From Trichosporon coremiiforme (Eukaryota > Basidiomycota > Tremellomycetes > Trichosporonales > Trichosporonaceae): a DNA stretch of 64,000 nt. This document shows positions 23,484 to 32,199 of the stretch, piece after piece; within the stretch, counting starts at the first letter, position 1, and every line of letters begins with the position of its first letter. The notes under the pieces are model-generated. The model was not told where the DNA came from. It saw nothing but the letters and a program-made list of their open reading frames with translations, and did not search any database. The DNA lies in assembly GCA_039545355.1 (NCBI GenBank), contig BCJJ01000001.1, forward strand, positions 1,238,570 through 1,302,569. The letters are read 5' to 3'. The position numbers were made by a program, and so were the translations under genes.

Positions 23484-24117
23484 GTCGGAAGCAATACCGT
23501 AGAACAAATGCAAGCCTGTAATCTCTGAGACATGTTGCGACCTCGCACTGACGGAAGGTTACGCATGGAGTGTTGTGCAGAAGCCGCGCCACACGAAGTT
23601 TTCTCATCTCGCACTATGCACCAACTCCTGGGTAACAAAACACAAAGCAAGGTCGACAAGCATGCCATGCAGGCTCGCAGGCGAGTACAGTAGCGGCACA
23701 GCCTAACACCTCTGGTATCAAAGACTAGTGCGATGTAATACGCGACTAGATTCCTGAGCCGAACTCAAATTCACTTTGCCGCCGCTCGCCGCCGTCATTC
23801 TTGCTTTGCTTTCGCGGTATCGCCTTCCGCCAGCGATTGACCTTTCGACCATCATCTGTCTCAGCGCACCATCGTTCATCTTCTCTCTTTTTCCTATTCC
23901 TCTCGCCTTGTCACTCCCCCGTTACTCCCCCTTCTTGTCCATACCTGGGCCGGATTCCGATAAACGCGACCCGCAAGCGCTTCGCTAACCGACTTCTCAG
24001 CTGTTGATATCGGTCTCGACAAAGGTGCCCTTGACGAGTAGGCTCTGACCGGCTGGCTGCGGCACGACTTGAGATTTCCCGGCACCTTCCTCTCGCTTCA
24101 GCCCGCCGACGCCGAAG
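23484..24117. other. Promoter and leader of the BUR1 gene
   Basis: About 630 bases. The first 280 are probably the 3' UTR of the TPR gene; 23770-23940 is strongly C/T-rich, as expected for a core promoter and leader. No gene is visible. Confidence 0.55.
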
Positions 24118-27075
24118 ATGTTTCCGCCGCCTGGGACCAATGGTTTGCCCCGCAAACCAGAAACACACATCTCGCCCGTCAAGCACGACCTCGCGAGCCG
24201 CCTGTCCTCCGCGCCCGGAGCGGGGCAGAATGCCGCCGGCGGCCTCAACATCCGGGGTCATGCGGACAAGTCGTCGCGACCAGCTGAATCCAGCTCGGCG
24301 CCGCGTGAAGAACTCCACATCCGCAGCTCCGCTAGTCGGGGTCAGGCGCCGAGCTCTGCCCATCCGTCTGACCACCACCGCCAACCGAGGGAGCCGCCGC
24401 GGGACTCGAGGGACAGAGAACAGCGAGACTCTCGCGAGCCACGAGGAGAGCTGCACCACCGGGATCATGATCGCAGAGATCACCTTCCCCCGCGCCCGCT
24501 AGACCCACCTCGGGACCGCAACGGACATAGGTCGCCGCGGGCTTATGACAGAAGGGATGACAGGAGGGATGACCGCAGTGACGATCGGAGGGACGACCGC
24601 GACCGCAGTCGTGACCGCGAGCACCGCAGGACATCACCATCAAAGGACCATTACCCCGCCGACCGTTACGACACTTACGGCGCCGACCGAGGGCGGTACG
24701 ACAGGTATCCTCCCCGTGATCGCTACGACGACCGCTATGACGACCACCGAAGAGATCCACGCGACTACCGTGACTCGCGGGAAGACCGCCGAGGGGGTTA
24801 CCGGGATGATCGACGGTACGACCGCCGGGACGACCACCGCAGGCACGACCACCGCCGCTCATCGCCTTCGAAGCGCGAGGACGGAGAAGTGCACGAGGAT
24901 GGCGAGATCTTAGAGCCTGCGACCAAGGCAGACAAGCCACCTTCCCCGGCGGGAAAGCAACGGAGGTCGAGGTCCCCTGTCAAGCACGCGCACTTGCCGC
25001 CGCGCCCGGCGACCCCACCGCTTCCACCGCCTCGCCACGGCACGAACAAGGAAGCATCGTATAAGGCCCCGACTCCCCCTCCCAAGGAGTCTGCTTCGCA
25101 CAATCGTCCTCCCACTCCTCCGACGAAGGAGAAAAGCGGTCGCCCGCCGACACCACCGACGAAGGAAGGCGCGGCAGGTTGCCCGGCTGAGCCGAACACT
25201 TCACCACCTCCCCCGCCGCCAGACGACCTCCCGCCGCCTCCGCCACCTGGTGCCCCTCCCCCGCCACCGAGCGACACCCCGAGTGGGACGCCGGACGCCC
25301 CGCCGCCGGCGAAGAAGGCATACGCGCCGCGCCCTCACGCCCCGAACCGAAATCTGAACGAGTCTACGTCAACCCCACGGGCTCTGACACCGCAGCCGTC
25401 TCGCGAGCCGCCATCACTCAAGCACTTCACGATGCGGTCGACAGACGAAGAGCAGGACGCGTACGCGCGCAAGTTCCGTGGCGTCACTACCTTGGCGTCC
25501 TACGACATCGGACTGAAGCTCGGTGAGGGCACGTTCGGTGTCGTGACGAAGGCGACGGACAGGACAACCGGGCGAAAGGTCGCGCTGAAGAAGCTGATCA
25601 CGCACAACCCCCGCGATGGAGTCAGCGTCACGACTGTGCGCGAGATCAAGATCTTGAAGGAGCTGCGTCACCCGAACGTCGTGCCGATTCTGGACATGGT
25701 CGTGCAGCGCAAGAAGGACAAGGCGCAGCTGATGCCCGGCGAGCCGATGTGCCGCGGCGAGGTGTTCATGGTCTTCCCCTACATGGACCACGATCTGTGC
25801 GGACTGCTGCTGAACAAGGACTTCCGTATGACACACTCTGTCGCGAAGCTTCTTTTACGCCAGATCCTGCAAGGTCTCGCGTATATGCACGGCAACAACA
25901 TCATCCATCGTGACCTGAAGACGGCCAACATCCTCGTCGGTAAGGACGGCAGCGTCATGATCGCCGACTTCGGTCTCGCCCGCACTCTCGGCACTGAGCC
26001 TCTGCCGAAGCACTCGAAGCACGAGTACACCAACATGGTCGTCACACGTTGGTACCGCGCCCCCGAGCTGCTGTTAGGCGACGTGCACTATGGTCCCGCG
26101 ATCGACCTGTGGTCCATGGGCTGCATTCTCGGCGAGATGTACCTGCGCGAGCCTATCTTCCCCGGCGACTCGGACCGCGACCAGCTTCTCAAGATCTTCG
26201 CTCGCGTTGAGCCTCCGAACCAGCGCGTCTGGCCAGGCTGGGACAAACTGCCCGGTTTCCCCGACGCGAAGAACCACCCGTGGGACAAGACGCACAAGGA
26301 GACGAACCTCCTCAGTCTCGCGCGCAAGTGGCAGATGGACCGGGCTGGCGCTGACCTGATGGTGAAGCTGCTCACACTCGACCCTGCTAAGCGCCCGACA
26401 GCGAACGGTGCCCTCAACCACGTCTGGTTCTGGAGTGAGCCGCTGCCGGCCAAGCTGGGCAACATTCCCGTCGTCGAGTCGAGCCACGAGATGACGACCC
26501 GCGAGCGCGCTCCCGCAAACCGCGGCCGCCCACAGAACCCTGCCTGGGTTCAGCCGCCGCCGCAAGCCCACGCTCGTCCTCAGCTCGGCCGACACGGCTA
26601 CCAGGGGCAGCACTTCCGTCCGCAGCACCAGCACCAGCAGCCGCCGCAGCACCGGCCGCCGCCGGGGTACATGCCTCCTGCAGTGCCGGCGATGACGATG
26701 GGCCACCCGCCAGGCCAAGGACCGCCGCCAGGCTACAACAACAACATCGGCGGCGGCGGCCCCCCAGGCTACCATCCAAACAGCTACAGCCGCGGTCCCC
26801 CTATGGGCGGCAACCAGGGAAGTCACCAGGGTGGCGGGCGGGGGCCGCCGCCTCCGTTCAAGCTCGCTGGGAGCGGCGCGAGCGGAGCGGGCCTGCCCCC
26901 GAACCCGAACACGGGGCGCGTGCCGGCCCCAGCGTTCAGGTTAGCGGGGGGCAGGCAGCCCGGCGGAGCACCGAGTTTTGGAATCGCTGGTGGCCCGCCG
27001 CATAAGCGGCAGAACCAGGGCGAGCCCCGCGGCAGAGACAAGCGCCCGCGCACCGACGGGTCGCTCCCTTACTAG
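24118..27075 (+). CDS. BUR1: CDK9-type kinase Bur1 (P-TEFb catalytic subunit)
   Basis: This single-exon 985-aa cyclin-dependent kinase phosphorylates Spt5 and the RNA polymerase II C-terminal domain to promote elongation. The kinase domain spans roughly residues 460-770: P-loop LGEGTFGVV, VALKK lysine, cyclin-binding helix VTTVREIKILKEL (in the PSTAIRE position), hydrophobic PYMDHDLCGLL, catalytic HRDLKTANIL, DFGLAR, activation segment YTNMVVTRWYRAPELLLGD and WSMGCILGEM. These match Bur1/CDK9 better than Ctk1/CDK12. The ~450-residue N-terminal extension is unusual: a long Arg/Asp-rich stretch (DRRDDRSDDRRDD type, about 24540-24850) followed by Pro-rich TPPTKE repeats. The C-terminus is Gly/Pro/Gln-rich. 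The same coding repeats open long frames on the other strand, which are shadows. Confidence 0.93.
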   Translation: MFPPPGTNGLPRKPETHISPVKHDLASRLSSAPGAGQNAAGGLNIRGHADKSSRPAESSSAPREELHIRSSASRGQAPSSAHPSDHHRQPREPPRDSRDREQRDSREPRGELHHRDHDRRDHLPPRPLDPPRDRNGHRSPRAYDRRDDRRDDRSDDRRDDRDRSRDREHRRTSPSKDHYPADRYDTYGADRGRYDRYPPRDRYDDRYDDHRRDPRDYRDSREDRRGGYRDDRRYDRRDDHRRHDHRRSSPSKREDGEVHEDGEILEPATKADKPPSPAGKQRRSRSPVKHAHLPPRPATPPLPPPRHGTNKEASYKAPTPPPKESASHNRPPTPPTKEKSGRPPTPPTKEGAAGCPAEPNTSPPPPPPDDLPPPPPPGAPPPPPSDTPSGTPDAPPPAKKAYAPRPHAPNRNLNESTSTPRALTPQPSREPPSLKHFTMRSTDEEQDAYARKFRGVTTLASYDIGLKLGEGTFGVVTKATDRTTGRKVALKKLITHNPRDGVSVTTVREIKILKELRHPNVVPILDMVVQRKKDKAQLMPGEPMCRGEVFMVFPYMDHDLCGLLLNKDFRMTHSVAKLLLRQILQGLAYMHGNNIIHRDLKTANILVGKDGSVMIADFGLARTLGTEPLPKHSKHEYTNMVVTRWYRAPELLLGDVHYGPAIDLWSMGCILGEMYLREPIFPGDSDRDQLLKIFARVEPPNQRVWPGWDKLPGFPDAKNHPWDKTHKETNLLSLARKWQMDRAGADLMVKLLTLDPAKRPTANGALNHVWFWSEPLPAKLGNIPVVESSHEMTTRERAPANRGRPQNPAWVQPPPQAHARPQLGRHGYQGQHFRPQHQHQQPPQHRPPPGYMPPAVPAMTMGHPPGQGPPPGYNNNIGGGGPPGYHPNSYSRGPPMGGNQGSHQGGGRGPPPPFKLAGSGASGAGLPPNPNTGRVPAPAFRLAGGRQPGGAPSFGIAGGPPHKRQNQGEPRGRDKRPRTDGSLPY

Positions 27076-27573
27076 TGCGCGCGAGTGTCAATGAGCGCAG
27101 CGAGGACGTGGGGCCAGCGAACGCAGTGGACGCGTAGGTGGCGTAGGCGAGCGAACTGTGATCGAGCGTACGAGTGAACGCGTGAGCCGTAGCGCAGACG
27201 CGTCGCATCATGGCGGTCGCGTGCGTGACCATCAGAGGGAGCAGAGCAAGCATTCTAGCAATCAACCTCATTTCTAGCATAGTGTCGTAGATGTATATGT
27301 GAGCATGCCTGGTCATTTGGGTGTGCACATGTTTTGCGCAGGACGTCTGACCTGTGTAAGGAACGGGTCGGATCGCTGTGGATCCATCCACGTCTGTGCG
27401 GCTGGCGGATTGAGGATCGTCGCGCGTAGCAACGGCACGGCACGGCACGAGCGCGGCAGCGTTGGTGCCGGTGTGCCGCTGGTGGCTGTTCGAGCGGCGA
27501 GGGGAGGGGCCGAGGAGGCGGAACACGTGGAATGTTTCATTAAACACGGCGCAAGCCTTCATCCTCTCTGTCT

Positions 27574-27609
27574 CCTGTGCTCCCTGTGCTCCCTGTGCTC
27601 CTTGTGCTT
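27574..27609. repeat. CCTGTGCTC 9-nt tandem array
   Basis: Three exact copies and one imperfect copy of a 9-nt unit. Its reverse complement (GAGCACAGG) resembles the unit of the array at 27866-27901, so the two form an imperfect inverted pair about 260 bases apart. Confidence 0.8.
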
Positions 27610-27865
27610 CCTCTGCAGTGCAGCTGGTGCCCGAAGTTGTGCAACGCGAAGGAGGCACCCCTCGCGCAAGAGATGCCGAAGGGGCTTGACGAAACCAATG
27701 GACTGGCTGGTGCATCCAACGTCTCCAGCGTCTCCTCTGCGCATTCTGCAGCAGTATCGCGGCCATAAAGGGGCGCACAGGGGTGGGCCAAAGGGGGCGT
27801 TGTGTGGTGTGGGTCTGCAATGGACAGTGCCAGGGTGCTGATACAGGGTAAGACTCAGCAGCACG

Positions 27866-27901
27866 GCGCAGAGAGCGCAGAGAGCGCAGAGAGCGCAGAG
27901 A
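27866..27901. repeat. GCGCAGAGA 9-nt tandem array
   Basis: Four exact tandem copies of a 9-nt unit. It lies in the spacer downstream of BUR1 and pairs imperfectly with the array at 27574. Confidence 0.85.
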
Positions 27902-28774
27902 GCGACAGCACAGTTATCCCTGGCGCCAAATGAACAGGGCTGAAAGGGCCGCTGGAACCCTGGGCTGTCGTGATCGACGAGAGAGTCATTAGGAAGGGTA
28001 TTAGAGCAAGCTGACAGAAAGTTTTCCGAGGTTACGAAAATTTCAACATATTCTAATGACACACCGCCCGCAGACTACCGCAAACAACTACGGCCGAGCA
28101 TCGACGGTACGCAGTGTCCGAGTTCTGCGCCCTGGTCAGGGAAATGCAAAGGGTCGGGACGGGGCCAGAAACCCCTGACTCTTGGCTCTCCTTTACGAGG
28201 GGCGATGTTTTGATGCTTCACTGGCTGACTGCCAGCGCCCAGACTGCACTCCTTCCTGGCCTCGCTCGCTGACCATAGCGAGCGCCAGCTCCATCAGCTG
28301 CATCCCCAGCTGGCTCATCTGGCTCAAGGGCACCCTCACCGAACGAGGGTCACTCACCACCTGAGCAAGCCTGAGCGAGCCTGAGCACGCCCGCCGTCTG
28401 GGCGTGTTTGCATCGAGCGTGCACACCGCGACGATCTCGTCTCCACCTCTTCTCCCAGTCACTTCATCCACTCTCCTTATTCTAATTCATCTGCTCAGCC
28501 TTGCAGCCTTGCTTGCTTGAAGCCTCGACGGATCCGACGCATACGCAACTTTCGTTTAAGCTCAGCCAGCTCGCTACGCCTACGCAGTCAGCCAGCCAAC
28601 CGAACCAGTACCCCGAATCGCAAACCCACCTGAACAAGGTCACACGGCCTGGCATTTGGCATTTGCACTCGTGCATTCATTTCTCCGCTCCAAGCCTTGA
28701 TTCTTCGATCCTCCCTCTCGGTCCCCCCTCCTAGCCGACTCTTCCTCGCCGATCACCCCTCGCACCTACAACCA

Positions 28775-28793
28775 TGGCTGCGGTCCCCCCTCG
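28775..28793 (+). other. Possible upstream start exon (MAAVPP) of the 29456 gene, or a spliced leader uORF
   Basis: The ATG sits in a strong context behind a CT-rich leader and the 19-nt segment ends at a consensus donor GTAAGT (phase 1). Splicing to the acceptor at 29410-29411 would enter the frame of the 29456 protein and add about 22 residues; splicing to other acceptors (for example near 28965) gives a short open frame instead. The sequence alone does not decide. Confidence 0.35.
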
Positions 28794-29455
28794 TAAGTCC
28801 TACCTAGAGTGTCTAGTCCGCAGTCGCAGTTGTCTCTTAGCACCACATACCACACGTACACCATTCTACCACTACACACACTGAGCTCGTCTCCACTGAA
28901 GAGCCCCACGAGCCCACACACCCACACATACTTTAGCTCTTAGCTCTTGGCTCTTAGCTCTGCAGACGCGTCTGCCCTCCCCGAACCGAAGCCGAGTACT
29001 GCCACCGACAGCGGTGGTCACCAGGCAAGACAGAGTTTGAGACTTTGACTCTTGTCCTCGTTCCAGAAATCCAGACCGCGTCTATCTTGAGCATTGAGCT
29101 GCCGTTCCTCGCACTCCTCGGCACTCCCCACAACCCCATCATCCTCCCTCGACTTGCCGACTGGGCCGACCCTCAGCCCCTCATATCGGCATCGTCTCCC
29201 ACGCCCTCCTTGAACCGTCGTGTGCCTTGCAGCGCTCGGCTTTTCGCCTACACCGCTCTCTGACACTTCTTATCTCACCCCGTTCTTTCTGAGACGCTCG
29301 TTTCTCCCATTCCTTGACGGTTGAGTCGGGGATCTCGATTTTTACACAGCCTCTCCCTTCTCCGAACAGCAGACCTTTCCCCTCTCTTTCTTTCCGGACG
29401 CTAGACTGCAGACTCCAGACATTCTTTCACGACCCGCACGTTCCCGTCGCTGACC

Positions 29456-31114
29456 ATGGCTTCCGACGAACAAACACTACCCATCGGCAATGACCCTCCT
29501 CCTACCACTTCCGCCAATGCAACCCCGAACCCTCCGACAACATCTGCAGCCGACACTGGCTCTGAGCCCTCCCAGGTAACCCCGTCCTCGAACGGGGGCG
29601 GTGGTGGCGGTGAGCCGTCGCCTTCGCGCACGGCGTCGAACCCGCAGCCGCCGTCTTCCGACCCTGCGGGACCCACGACTTCCCAGGGCGGCGGCGGCCA
29701 GTCCTCGCCGTCTTCGCAGCCCGAGCCTTCGTCCACCAGCAGCAACGGCGGCGGTGGTGGCCAGCAGTCCTCGTCCGGCGGTGAGTCGACCCCGTCGGCT
29801 CAGCCTTCCTCCGACAACGGAGGCGGCGGCGAGACCTCGTCCAACAACAACAGCGGTGGTGGCGGTGGCCAGACCTCGTCGCAGGACAACGGTGGTGGTG
29901 GCAACTCCTCGTCGTCCCCGACGCCGTCCGACAACGGCGGCGGCCAGCCCCAGCCTTCGTCGTCGAACGGCGGTGACAACAACAATGGTGGTGGCCAGCA
30001 GTCGAGCACGGATGGTGGTAACAACGGCCAGTCTTCGTCGCAGGACAACAATAACGGCGGTGGTGGCGCCCAGACGTCTTCTGAGGGTGGCCAGTCTTCC
30101 GCTGACGCCGGTGCTGGCTCAGCTACGCCGTCGACCTCGCACTCTGTCGCCGTCGTGACTGAGAGTCAGGTCGTGACCAACGCCCAGGGCGGTTCATCAG
30201 TCATCTACAAGACTGTCACGAACACGCAGGCCGTCCCCACGCTTGCCGGTCAGAACGAGAGCCACAAGAGCAGCAACACTGGCAAGATTGCCGGTGGTGT
30301 CGTCGGTGGTGTCGGTGGTGCGCTCGTTCTTGCTGCGCTCCTCGGCTTCCTCTTCTGGCGCCGCAGGAAGAGGCACGAGGTCGCGTTTGACGACAAGATG
30401 TTCGACCCGCACCACTCTACGCGCCACTCGCAGGCGGACCCGCTCGACATGGCTGGCGACCTCTCGCCCGGTCCCGCTTCAACCGAGGCGCCGACGATCG
30501 AGCCGTACCCGTTCGACCAGCAGACGATGACGACTGCGGCCGGTGCGGGTGTCGGTGCCGGCACTGCTGCTGCGCTCTCGCAGGACCACTCGCACTACAA
30601 CTACGAGCCGGGCCAGCACGACTACAACTATGCCGACGACGGGTACAATCCGGACCACTACGGTGCGGCGTACACGACGCAGCCGACGATGCAGATGCCC
30701 GACGCGCAGCACTACTTCCCGAACCAGGGCTACTCGGACTATTCGGGCTATGGGCCCATGGCTGCGGCTGGCACCGCTGCCGCTGCCGGAGTCGCGGGTG
30801 CCGGTGTCGGCAACGCGATCTCGCACGACGACTACGCCTCGGCGACGCCCGCGGCGCAGGCCAAGGCGCGCGAAGCCGGCGCCGCGCCCATGAGCCCCGA
30901 CAGCCGTCCCGCGAGTCGCACCTCGAGCCGCCCCCTGAGCAGCGTGTACGAGGACGCGCTCATGTCGCAGGACGGGCACCGGCGCACGCCGGGTCCGGGC
31001 ATGATGTCCTCTAGCCAGTCGTGGGGCCACGGCAACGAGTTCGAGGATGCCCCGGAGCACCTCCAGAACGAGATTCCGCCGAACTACCACTCGATCCCGA
31101 GCTCGAGACCATAG
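29456..31114 (+). CDS. Gly/Ser-rich single-pass membrane protein (wall-sensor-like)
   Basis: This 552-aa protein has a ~240-residue extracellular-type region of Ser/Gly/Gln/Asn repeats (SSNGGGGGQQSS, SSQDNGGGG and similar), then VVTESQVVTN and KTVTNTQAV, a style seen in fungal Mid2/WSC-like surface proteins. One transmembrane helix follows (IAGGVVGGVGGALVLAALLGFLFW) with basic RRRKRH on the cytosolic side, and a 240-residue Tyr/Ala-rich tail containing YNYEPGQHDYNYADDGY and PASRTSSRPLSSVYEDAL. No signal peptide is seen at the 29456 start, so either a type III topology or an upstream exon (28775) applies. The frame continues open for 74 codons after the TAG at 31112 with coding-type codon use (see findings). 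A cell-wall sensing role is inference from architecture. Confidence 0.8.
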   Translation: MASDEQTLPIGNDPPPTTSANATPNPPTTSAADTGSEPSQVTPSSNGGGGGGEPSPSRTASNPQPPSSDPAGPTTSQGGGGQSSPSSQPEPSSTSSNGGGGGQQSSSGGESTPSAQPSSDNGGGGETSSNNNSGGGGGQTSSQDNGGGGNSSSSPTPSDNGGGQPQPSSSNGGDNNNGGGQQSSTDGGNNGQSSSQDNNNGGGGAQTSSEGGQSSADAGAGSATPSTSHSVAVVTESQVVTNAQGGSSVIYKTVTNTQAVPTLAGQNESHKSSNTGKIAGGVVGGVGGALVLAALLGFLFWRRRKRHEVAFDDKMFDPHHSTRHSQADPLDMAGDLSPGPASTEAPTIEPYPFDQQTMTTAAGAGVGAGTAAALSQDHSHYNYEPGQHDYNYADDGYNPDHYGAAYTTQPTMQMPDAQHYFPNQGYSDYSGYGPMAAAGTAAAAGVAGAGVGNAISHDDYASATPAAQAKAREAGAAPMSPDSRPASRTSSRPLSSVYEDALMSQDGHRRTPGPGMMSSSQSWGHGNEFEDAPEHLQNEIPPNYHSIPSSRP

Positions 31115-31339
31115 CGTGGTCTCGACATGGTCGGCCGTGACGTCGGCCGCCAGGCCGACGTGAAGGCTGACTATAAGATCAAGACGGCCAACTCTATTAC
31201 CATTCCCGGCGACGCCACGGCCGACGGCAATGGCAACCCCTTCAGCGATCCGTTCGCAAAGGCAGTCCCCAAGTCGACGAGTCGCAGCACAGTCTCAACC
31301 CTCCCGCCCCTCCCCGCCATAGGCGAGCTCGGGCTGTAG
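31115..31339 (+). other. In-frame extension after the TAG stop, possible readthrough tail
   Basis: Directly after the TAG at 31112-31114 the same frame runs 74 further codons to a second TAG. The codons are strongly C/G-ending (GCC, AAC, GGC, AAG, CTC) and the peptide (…NPFSDPFAKAVPKS…, ending AIGELGL) looks like a genuine C-terminus. I see no consensus intron that removes the first TAG. Confidence 0.5.
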
Positions 31340-32199
31340 CTTTTCTCTCCTCGCATACACACTCACCGCACATTTCATACTTCAGGTAGCTTGTATTGTT
31401 ATGATTCCTTTCTTGGCACGAGCGAGCATGAGCGAGCGGGCGGGCGAGTAATCGTGGCAGCGGCAGTGGTAGGAAGCAAGCGTGTGAGGGCAGTTGCAGT
31501 GCATGATGATTGATGTGGCAGCGAGCCAATGGCTTCAATCAAGTGCGGATCTGTGGTCAGTTTCTGCTCCGAGTCGTCGCGCAGTAGACGGACAGAGTCA
31601 AGAACGCAACAACGCGAGAAGCCGGGTCGGTCGCAAGTACCCGGAGAGTGGGGAGTGGGAGAAGCGCACGGATCCCAGATCAAATCCAGACTCTGTCCTC
31701 TGACATTGTCTCCTCGGACTGCTCCCAGATGGCCCAGATCCCACCCGTTCCCTCCTACTCTCAGATCCCGACTGCACGCTATCAGCCAGATCGAGCAGGA
31801 CAACCTACTCACTGCTCGCTGCGCTCGCTGCGCTCGCTCCGCACGCTCAGATCTGGACAACTCGCTCACTCTGCTCGCTGCCCGCTACTCGTTATTCGTT
31901 GCGAGCTATGCTCGCAATTCTGCGTCAGGATGGTCTTATACATTTCCAAAGATAGACGTGTTACAACAAGAACCCGGACCCCTATAACCCCCAAATATCT
32001 CCAGACCTGTCCCCCGAGCCCGTGCCGACACATGAGCCCAGCGGGAGAGGTCTATCCAAACTGCCCAAACTATACTGCTCAAACGAACTATACTGCCCAA
32101 ACTATACTACTGCTGGCCGTACCTCCGAGGAGGCCGCCATACTAACCAAAACAATCATGAAGAGTGGCGAAAAAGAAGACAAAGACAGGATGGTGTCGA
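31340..32199. other. Convergent spacer
   Basis: About 860 bases with no supported gene. It includes imperfect GCTGCGCTC repeats (31815-31845) and short TATACTGCCCAAAC-like repeats near 32060-32105. It should contain the 3' UTRs of both flanking genes. Confidence 0.55.

Larger units (their letters stand above)
27076..29455. other. Spacer with 9-nt repeats and leader of the wall-sensor-like gene
   Basis: About 2.4 kb without a supported main gene. It holds two 9-nt tandem arrays (27574-27609 and 27866-27901), a TGAGC-rich patch (28360-28390) and, from about 28430, a C/T-rich leader. At 28775 an ATG in a good context (ACAACCATGG) is followed after 19 bases by a perfect donor (GTAAGT), suggesting a spliced leader or an upstream first exon of the gene at 29456. 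Repeated TAGCTCT words lie at 28935-28962. Confidence 0.5.
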
